10,603 bases of DNA from an uncultured Thermomicrobia bacterium (lineage in GTDB: Bacteria > Chloroflexota > Chloroflexia > Thermomicrobiales > JALYUS01): assembly GCA_937968015.1 (NCBI GenBank), contig CALBSO010000117.1, positions 1 to 10,603 of the forward strand, read 5' to 3'. Below, piece by piece: positions 6,702 to 10,603 of the stretch. The notes below the pieces were generated by a model that was not told the DNA's origin, made no database searches, and was given only the letters and a program-made list of their open reading frames with translations. The position numbers and the translations under genes were made by a program. Each line of letters starts with the position of its first letter. Within the stretch, counting starts at the first letter, position 1.

Positions 6702-7760
6702 TCACCGCCCGCCTCCCGCTCGCAGACCTCCCCGTGTCGCGATCTCCTGCACGTTGCTCCACTCCATGCCGCGCTTGCCATCCTCGATCTCGTGGATGAC
6801 ATCGAGGACAGCGGCATTGACGGGCGTGGGAATGCCCTGCGCGCGACCGGTTTCGACGATCACTGCCGTTTGCATATCCACCTCGGTCTTGCGTTTCTTG
6901 ACGGCGAGATCGCGCCAGATGCCCATATGTTGCTTGACGGAGGCGCGCATTGCGTTCGCCATCTCCATCAGCGCGCTTTCGCCGCGCGCCAGTGCGTCAT
7001 CGCCGGGCGCGAAGAGATTGGGATTGAACTCGCCGATGTTTTCCAGTTGCTCCGCCTGCGATTTCGCGACGCGATATGCCTCGGCGGAGGCTTCGTAGCA
7101 GACGCGGCGACCGAGCGGATCGTCCATCACCTGCGGCACCGATGCGTCCACGGTCGAGCAGGCGAAGGCCATCGCGCCATAGACAAGTTTGCCCCAGAGG
7201 AAGCCCCAGATATTCGTCGTCACCTGCGCGGGCATGACAGAGGAGAGCGTCTCTCGCAGCGCTTCGGCGCGCGCCGTCACGCGGCCATCCAGTTCACCGA
7301 TAAAGATCGTCTGCTCCGCGCCGAGTTGGATGTGGCCCGGTTCCATCAGATCCGCACCGAAATGGATGAACGCGCCGACCGTCCGCTCCGCCCCGACGTG
7401 CCGGGCGATCATCACTTCGTTGAGGCCGTTCTGCAACGAGAGTACATAGCCGTCCGGCACGAGGAGCGGGCCGATCTGTTGCATCGCGCCCTCAGTCATG
7501 TGCCCCTTGACGCAGAGGAAGGTCACGCCGAGCGGGCCGCGCAGTGCATCGCCCCGAACGGCGCGCGGATGAAAGACGCGGTCGCCTCGGACACCGGTGA
7601 TCCGCAGCCCGTGTTCATTGATCGCCCGGACATGTGCGACGTCACGGTCCACGAGCGTGATATCATACCCGGCGTCGGAGAGGAACGCACCGATCGTCCC
7701 GCCAATCGCCCCTGCGCCGACAATCGTGATCGGGACGCCATGCAGGTCATTCGCAGGCAT
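6702..7760 (-). CDS. Ketopantoate reductase family (ApbA/PanE) oxidoreductase, divergent copy
   Basis: A 352-residue NAD(P)-dependent reductase with the Rossmann motif GAGAIGG at 15-21 and VDRD closing the second strand (37-40). It has FLCVKG (81-86), LQNGLNE (109-115) and, in the C-terminal domain, GKLVYGAMAF with the likely catalytic K191. The residue four after the lysine is glycine (G195), where typical ketopantoate reductases and the homologue at 1707-2690 have asparagine. The later glutamate is kept in KTEVDM. The protein is longer than E. coli PanE (about 300 residues). Because of the altered active site and the second homologue, the pantothenate reaction is uncertain. Start: ATG at 7760, with AGAGGAGG (7773-7766 on the minus strand) five bases upstream; an extension to 7847 would run through the palindromes and is rejected. 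Two bases separate its stop from the GNAT start. Confidence 0.88.
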   Translation of the reverse strand: MPANDLHGVPITIVGAGAIGGTIGAFLSDAGYDITLVDRDVAHVRAINEHGLRITGVRGDRVFHPRAVRGDALRGPLGVTFLCVKGHMTEGAMQQIGPLLVPDGYVLSLQNGLNEVMIARHVGAERTVGAFIHFGADLMEPGHIQLGAEQTIFIGELDGRVTARAEALRETLSSVMPAQVTTNIWGFLWGKLVYGAMAFACSTVDASVPQVMDDPLGRRVCYEASAEAYRVAKSQAEQLENIGEFNPNLFAPGDDALARGESALMEMANAMRASVKQHMGIWRDLAVKKRKTEVDMQTAVIVETGRAQGIPTPVNAAVLDVIHEIEDGKRGMEWSNVQEIATRGGLRAGGGR

Positions 7761-7787
7761 CGTCGCCTCCTCTTTTGAATCAAGAGA

Positions 7788-7836
7788 GGGCGGTTCGCGA
7801 ACCGCCCCTACGTTGTCCCTTCCTTTTCGGGAAAGG
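7788..7836. repeat. Pair of small palindromes upstream of the leftward gene
   Basis: 7788-7807 is a perfect 20-bp palindrome with gggcggtt and aaccgccc outer arms, followed by cta. Next, 7818-7836 forms a six-pair stem with one bulge (ccttcc against ggaaagg) closing the loop ttttcg. The first resembles the element at 4821-4847 (GCCC-CTAC tail). The second shares its loop and closing pairs with the hairpin at 50-97. Both lie between the divergent leftward gene and the ilv promoter, transcribed as the 5' leader of the leftward gene if that promoter is further right. I see no protein-coding capacity. Confidence 0.6.
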
Positions 7837-7904
7837 TCTGGGGGCAAAGTCGTTTCGACTATCGTAGCGCAGAATAACGCGCGCGAACAGCGAACAGTAC
7901 CTGC

Positions 7905-7933
7905 TTGACACCCCTTGGCGCCCCTGTTATAGT
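7905..7933 (+). promoter_or_regulatory. Sigma-70 promoter of the ilv leader/ilvBN operon
   Basis: TTGACA (7905-7910) is a perfect -35 and TATAGT (7928-7933) matches five of six -10 bases, with the optimal 17-base spacing. Transcription would start near 7940, giving an untranslated/leader region of roughly 310 nt before ilvB. It is by far the best promoter match in the window and lies directly ahead of the attenuator. The tandem gcgaaca repeat just upstream (7883-7896) could be chance. Confidence 0.82.
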
Positions 7934-7974
7934 CAAATCTGCATAACCCGCTGCACAGAGCGAGGGATACCGCG

Positions 7975-8169
7975 ATGATGGCAATGACGGAGCAGCAGAT
8001 GGCAACGAGCGCGGCAGCATACGCCGCACGTCGTCATGCGCCCATTGTCGCTCCCGCCGCGCTCGCCAGCGCGGTTCTTTTCATTACCGGGCTTGTACTC
8101 CTTATTATCGGGCGCGTTGCCGTCGTATCGGTAACGCGCGTGTGCAATGGGAGGCGGGCGCCAGAGTAA
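7975..8169 (+). CDS. Putative ilvB leader peptide rich in Val/Leu/Ile
   Basis: A 64-codon ORF between the promoter and ilvB. Residues 34-56 contain 14 branched-chain residues (V34, L35, I37, L40-L43 with V41, I44, I45, V48, V50, V51, V53, V56). They are encoded largely by CTT, GTA, GTT and ATT, whereas neighbouring genes use mostly CTC/CTG, GTC and ATC. The stop (8167-8169) falls inside the antiterminator loop. In attenuation control the ribosome stalls at such codons when the charged tRNAs are scarce, letting the operon be transcribed. A start at 7975 has only GAGG at 7962-7965; an alternative ATG at 7999 has GGAG at 7989-7992 with six-base spacing and gives 56 residues. The run from about residue 28 to 53 is also hydrophobic enough to be a membrane helix, so a small membrane protein is the main alternative. 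No homologue is recognised. Confidence 0.65.
   Translation: MMAMTEQQMATSAAAYAARRHAPIVAPAALASAVLFITGLVLLIIGRVAVVSVTRVCNGRRAPE
8112..8139 (+). promoter_or_regulatory. Leader hairpin within the Val codon cluster (1:2-type/pause stem)
   Basis: gcgcgttgcc (8112-8121) pairs with ggtaacgcgc (8130-8139) over ten positions, one of them a G-U pair, around an eight-base loop. It overlaps codons for V48 to R55 of the leader peptide. In known amino-acid attenuators a hairpin in this position pauses RNA polymerase so that it stays in step with the leading ribosome. That role here is inferred from position. Confidence 0.55.
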
Positions 8170-8204
8170 CGACGGACGGTACGACAGTGACGCAAGCGCC
8201 TCCC
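8149..8204 (+). promoter_or_regulatory. Candidate antiterminator stem of the ilvB attenuator
   Basis: gggaggcg (8149-8156) is an exact reverse complement of cgcctccc (8197-8204). The right arm contains all of the terminator's ascending arm (8199-8204), so the two structures exclude each other. The left arm lies 12-20 bases before the leader stop codon. A ribosome that finishes the leader would cover or disrupt it, allowing termination; a ribosome stalled at the upstream Leu/Ile codons would leave it free, allowing read-through into ilvB. Confidence 0.6.
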
Positions 8205-8222
8205 ACCTCGGGGGGTCTTTTT
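8199..8222 (+). terminator. Intrinsic terminator (attenuator) in the ilvB leader
   Basis: cctccc (8199-8204) pairs with gggggg (8210-8215), including one U-G pair, around a five-base loop. An additional g-u pair (8198 with 8216) may extend the base. The stem is followed at once by tcttttt (8216-8222), the only strong T-tract after a G+C stem in the window. It lies 30 bases ahead of the ilvB start and 29 bases after the leader stop (8169), so it would cut off transcription before the structural genes. Confidence 0.68.
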
Positions 8223-8252
8223 GTGAGTGAACGACATGGAAGGAGTGGGGCG

Positions 8253-10031
8253 ATGGTCGTCACACGCGAACGGGACGAACTGACGATGACGACACTGGCC
8301 GCGACGGCGCGCGCCGAGCACGCGGACCTGATCGCCGCGTGGCAGGGGACGCGCACGAAGGGGGCGGACGTTGTCTGCCGCGCGCTGATCGAGGAGGGCG
8401 TCGAGACGATCTTCGGCTATCCGGGGGGCGCGGTCATCCCCCTCTACGATGCCATCCCCCGCTATCCCTTTCACCATGTGCTCGTGCGGCACGAGCAGAT
8501 GGCCGCGCACATGGCGGACGGTTACGCCCGCGCCACGGGCAAGGTCGGCGTCTGCATCGCCACCTCCGGCCCCGGCGCGACGAATCTTGTCACCGGCATC
8601 GCCACCGCGATGATGGACTCGTCTCCAATGGTCGCGATCACCGGCAACGTCGTCCGCTATCTGATCGGTAAGGACGGCTTCCAGGAAACGGACATCATCG
8701 GCGTTACGCTGCCGATCACAAAGCACAACTTCTTCTGTAAGACGGCTGAGGAGATCGCGCCGACGCTGAAGAAGGCGTTCCATCTCGCGCGTACCGGCCG
8801 CCCCGGCCCGGTGCTCGTGGACATCCCAAAGGACTGCTTCCTCGAAGAAGTCGCGTACGAGTACCCGCGTGCGGTGAGCATGCCCGGTTACCGCCCGACG
8901 ATCATGCCGAACCACCGACAGATCAGATCGGCGGCGAAGATGCTGCGCGAGGCGGAGAAGCCAATTATCATCGCCGGGCAGGGAGTCCTGATCGCCGAGG
9001 CCGCCCCCGAACTGCTGGAACTCGCGGAGAAGGCGCAGATCCCGGTCGTCAATACCTGGCTTGGCCTCGGTTCCTTCCCGGAGAGTCACCCACTCTCGAT
9101 GGGGCTTTTGGGCATGCACGGTCACGCGCATACGAACCGCGCCGTCAACCGCGCCGACGTGATGCTCGCCGTCGGCATGCGCTTCGATGACCGCGCGACG
9201 GGCCGACTTTCCTCCTTCGCGCGCAATGCGAAGGTCATCCACCTGGATATTGACCCGGCGGAGATCGGCAAGAATGTCCGCGCGGATGTGCCGGTCGTCG
9301 GCGACGCGAAGGCGAGCCTCCACATGCTCGCCGCGGAACTGGAACCTGCCGAGCATACCGAGTGGCTGGCGCAGATCGAGGAGATGAAGGAGGCGCATCC
9401 GCCACGCGTCGTCAAGGACCGCAATGGCGGCGATGTGCTCTCCGCGCAGTACGTCATTGATCGCCTGAGCGAATTGACGGACGACAATGCGACGATCGCC
9501 ACGGATGTCGGGCAGCATCAGATGTGGGTCGCGCAGTATTACATCTTCAACACGCCGCGCCAGAACATCACCAGTGGCGGCCTCGGCACGATGGGCTTCG
9601 GCCTTCCGGCGGCGATGGGCGCCCAGGCAGGGAAGCCTGGGAGCGAAGTCTGGGCAATCGTCGGCGATGGTGGCTTCCAGATGTCCCTCCACGAACTGCA
9701 AACGATCGTCCAGGAGGGGTATCCGGTGAAAATCGGCATCATCAACAATGGCTACCTCGGTATGGTGCGCCAGTGGCAGGACCTCTTCCACCAGCGCAAT
9801 CGCTCCGCGACGCCGATCTCCAGCCCGGATTACCTCCTGCTCGCGGCGGCATACGGCGTTCCCGCCCGCCGCGTGGAGACGCACGCCGAGGTGGACGCGG
9901 CGATCCGCTGGGCGCAGGAGATGGACGGCCCCGTCCTGATTGACTTCCGCACCGAGCGTGAGGCGAATGTCTATCCAATGGTTGGCCCCGGCTTCGGCAA
10001 CGAGGAAATGGTCTTCGCGGATCCGACATGA
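8253..10031 (+). CDS. ilvB: Acetolactate synthase large (catalytic) subunit
   Basis: A 592-residue thiamine-diphosphate enzyme that condenses two pyruvates to 2-acetolactate, or pyruvate with 2-oxobutyrate, the first common step of Val, Leu and Ile synthesis. Visible elements are FGYPGG (54-59), the cofactor-activating glutamate E81 in VRHEQMAAHMADGYARATGK, SGPGATNLVTGIA (105-117), GFQETD (142-147), TKHNF (156-160), the FAD-domain GMRFDDRATGRL (308-319), and the ThDP/Mg motif GDGG (471-474) to NNG (498-500), followed by GMVRQWQD with W508, the counterpart of the herbicide-site tryptophan of plant enzymes. Start: ATG 8253 with GGAAGGAG at 8238-8245; the frame is open back to 8142 but that part is the leader. 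About 36 residues precede the conserved core, somewhat more than E. coli homologues. It is the first gene after the attenuator, followed by ilvN after 87 bp. Confidence 0.98.
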   Translation: MVVTRERDELTMTTLAATARAEHADLIAAWQGTRTKGADVVCRALIEEGVETIFGYPGGAVIPLYDAIPRYPFHHVLVRHEQMAAHMADGYARATGKVGVCIATSGPGATNLVTGIATAMMDSSPMVAITGNVVRYLIGKDGFQETDIIGVTLPITKHNFFCKTAEEIAPTLKKAFHLARTGRPGPVLVDIPKDCFLEEVAYEYPRAVSMPGYRPTIMPNHRQIRSAAKMLREAEKPIIIAGQGVLIAEAAPELLELAEKAQIPVVNTWLGLGSFPESHPLSMGLLGMHGHAHTNRAVNRADVMLAVGMRFDDRATGRLSSFARNAKVIHLDIDPAEIGKNVRADVPVVGDAKASLHMLAAELEPAEHTEWLAQIEEMKEAHPPRVVKDRNGGDVLSAQYVIDRLSELTDDNATIATDVGQHQMWVAQYYIFNTPRQNITSGGLGTMGFGLPAAMGAQAGKPGSEVWAIVGDGGFQMSLHELQTIVQEGYPVKIGIINNGYLGMVRQWQDLFHQRNRSATPISSPDYLLLAAAYGVPARRVETHAEVDAAIRWAQEMDGPVLIDFRTEREANVYPMVGPGFGNEEMVFADPT

Positions 10032-10032
10032 T

Positions 10033-10092
10033 GGGTTCGAGGTTCGAGGTTCGGAGGAGATGACCGGACTTCCTTCCTCGAACCTCGAACCC
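10033..10092. repeat. 17-bp inverted repeat of heptamer units between ilvB and ilvN
   Basis: The left arm 10033-10049 (gggttcgaggttcgagg) is the exact reverse complement of the right arm 10076-10092. The left arm is built from the unit ggttcga, repeated twice and followed by a third copy ending in g. The right side continues past the arm as cctcgaa twice, then degenerate ccccaag and cctcaaa units to 10103. It begins one base after the ilvB stop codon. The loop is 26 bases. Within an operon it could act as an mRNA stabiliser or be a dispersed repeat that settled in the spacer. No T-tract follows, so it is unlikely to terminate transcription. Confidence 0.85.
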
Positions 10093-10118
10093 CAAGCCTC
10101 AAACCACAGGAGAACCCA

Positions 10119-10603
10119 ATGACCGAACGCATGCATACACTCGTCTGCCTTGTCGAGGATCAGCCGGGCGTCCTCAATCGGGTGATGAGTTTGTTTCGCC
10201 GCCGCACCTTCAACGCGGAGAGTGTGACTGTCGGCCATTCCGAGCAGCCGGGCCTCTCGCGGATGACTTTCGTCTTCAATGGCGATGACGAGACGGTCGA
10301 GCAGGTCTCAAAGCAACTCTACAAATTGCTCGAAGTGCTCAAGGTGACAGACATCACGACCGAGCCACATGTGCGGCGGGAACTGGCGCTGATTAAGGTG
10401 AACGCGACGGCGCAGAACCGCGCGGACCTCATGCAGCTGACGAACATCTTCAACGGTCAGATCGTGGATGTCTCGCACAACCAGGTCGTCATCGAACTTT
10501 CCGGCCCGGCGGACAAGATTGACTCCTTCCTCGGCCTCCTCCAGCCCTTCGGCATCCGCGAGATCGCGCGCACCGGCACGGTCGTCATGACCCGCCCCAG
10601 CGC
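10119..10603 (+). CDS. ilvN: Acetolactate synthase small (regulatory) subunit, 3' end cut by window
   Basis: 161 complete codons are visible with no stop. The N-terminal ACT domain starts at once (HTLVCLVEDQPGVLNRVMSL at residues 6-25, then the helix-strand FRRRTFNAESVTVGHSE) and carries the DQPGVLNR loop that binds valine and contacts the partner domain. The C-terminal half (RRELALIKVNATAQNRADLM, then VVIELSGPADKIDSFLGLLQ and FGIREIARTGTVVMTR) matches the usual second domain, so little more than the last residues are missing from a typical 160-180-residue protein. The subunit binds the large subunit, raises its activity and gives end-product inhibition by valine. Start: ATG 10119 with AGGAGA at 10108-10113, five bases upstream. 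It shares the ilvB transcript and attenuator. Confidence 0.97.
   Translation, partial: MTERMHTLVCLVEDQPGVLNRVMSLFRRRTFNAESVTVGHSEQPGLSRMTFVFNGDDETVEQVSKQLYKLLEVLKVTDITTEPHVRRELALIKVNATAQNRADLMQLTNIFNGQIVDVSHNQVVIELSGPADKIDSFLGLLQPFGIREIARTGTVVMTRPS

Noticed and set aside
6792..7778. A 328-codon plus-strand open frame opposite the leftward ketopantoate-reductase-family gene
   Set aside because: It has no recognisable motif or ribosome binding site; the minus frame encodes a clear Rossmann reductase.
7963..7974. agggataccgcg just before the leader ATG resembles the T-box sequence AGGGTGGNACCGCG
   Set aside because: It is two bases short, only about 25 nt from the predicted transcription start so there is no room for a specifier stem, and it lies over 220 nt from the terminator.
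8142..8252. An N-terminal extension of IlvB by 37 residues from the GTG at 8142
   Set aside because: The stretch contains the antiterminator, terminator and ilvB ribosome binding site and overlaps the leader ORF; the ATG at 8253 has an ideal ribosome binding site.
8034..10238. A 734-codon open frame on the minus strand, the longest in the window
   Set aside because: It lies antisense to ilvB and the start of ilvN, has an Arg/His/Asp-rich composition without recognisable domains, and arises from the GC-rich codon bias of the opposite strand.

Overview
The window is GC-rich bacterial DNA with densely packed genes. Gene content (two luciferase-like monooxygenases, two ketopantoate-reductase-family proteins, a Gfo/Idh/MocA dehydrogenase, an acyl-CoA synthetase, ilvBN) and the small interspersed palindromes suggest Chloroflexota, perhaps a Thermomicrobia- or Dehalococcoidia-like lineage. 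That placement is inference from gene families and style, not a phylogenetic result. The first 49 bases are not genomic: they are an Illumina Nextera i7 primer and transposase end, so position 50 is the true end of the assembled molecule.

Layout. Positions 50-97 hold a perfect 21-bp hairpin. A rightward block (187-5987) then encodes an AMP-forming acyl-CoA synthetase resembling the oxalyl-CoA synthetase (AAE3/Pcs60) branch, a ketopantoate-reductase-family protein overlapping it by 4 bp, two tandem paralogous luciferase-like (LLM) oxidoreductases, and a Gfo/Idh/MocA oxidoreductase. A candidate promoter lies before the first LLM gene, so the block may be two transcripts. It looks like an accessory catabolic cluster, but no substrate can be read from the sequence.

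A convergent leftward pair follows (7760 down to 6085): a second ketopantoate-reductase-family protein and a GNAT acetyltransferase, 2 bp apart and probably translationally coupled. The intergenic region 7761-7974 carries small palindromes and then a near-consensus sigma-70 promoter (TTGACA-N17-TATAGT) facing right.

That promoter drives the branched-chain amino acid operon: a leader, ilvB (acetolactate synthase large subunit, complete) and ilvN (small subunit, cut by the window end). The leader is the most interesting part. It has a 64-codon ORF with 14 Val/Leu/Ile codons in 23 positions, many of them codons that look uncommon in neighbouring genes. An internal hairpin, an 8-bp antiterminator and a mutually exclusive G+C-rich terminator with a T-tract follow, all before the ilvB ribosome binding site. 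This is the arrangement expected for ribosome-mediated transcription attenuation. ilvB and ilvN are separated by an 87-nt spacer containing a 17-bp inverted repeat made of heptamer units.
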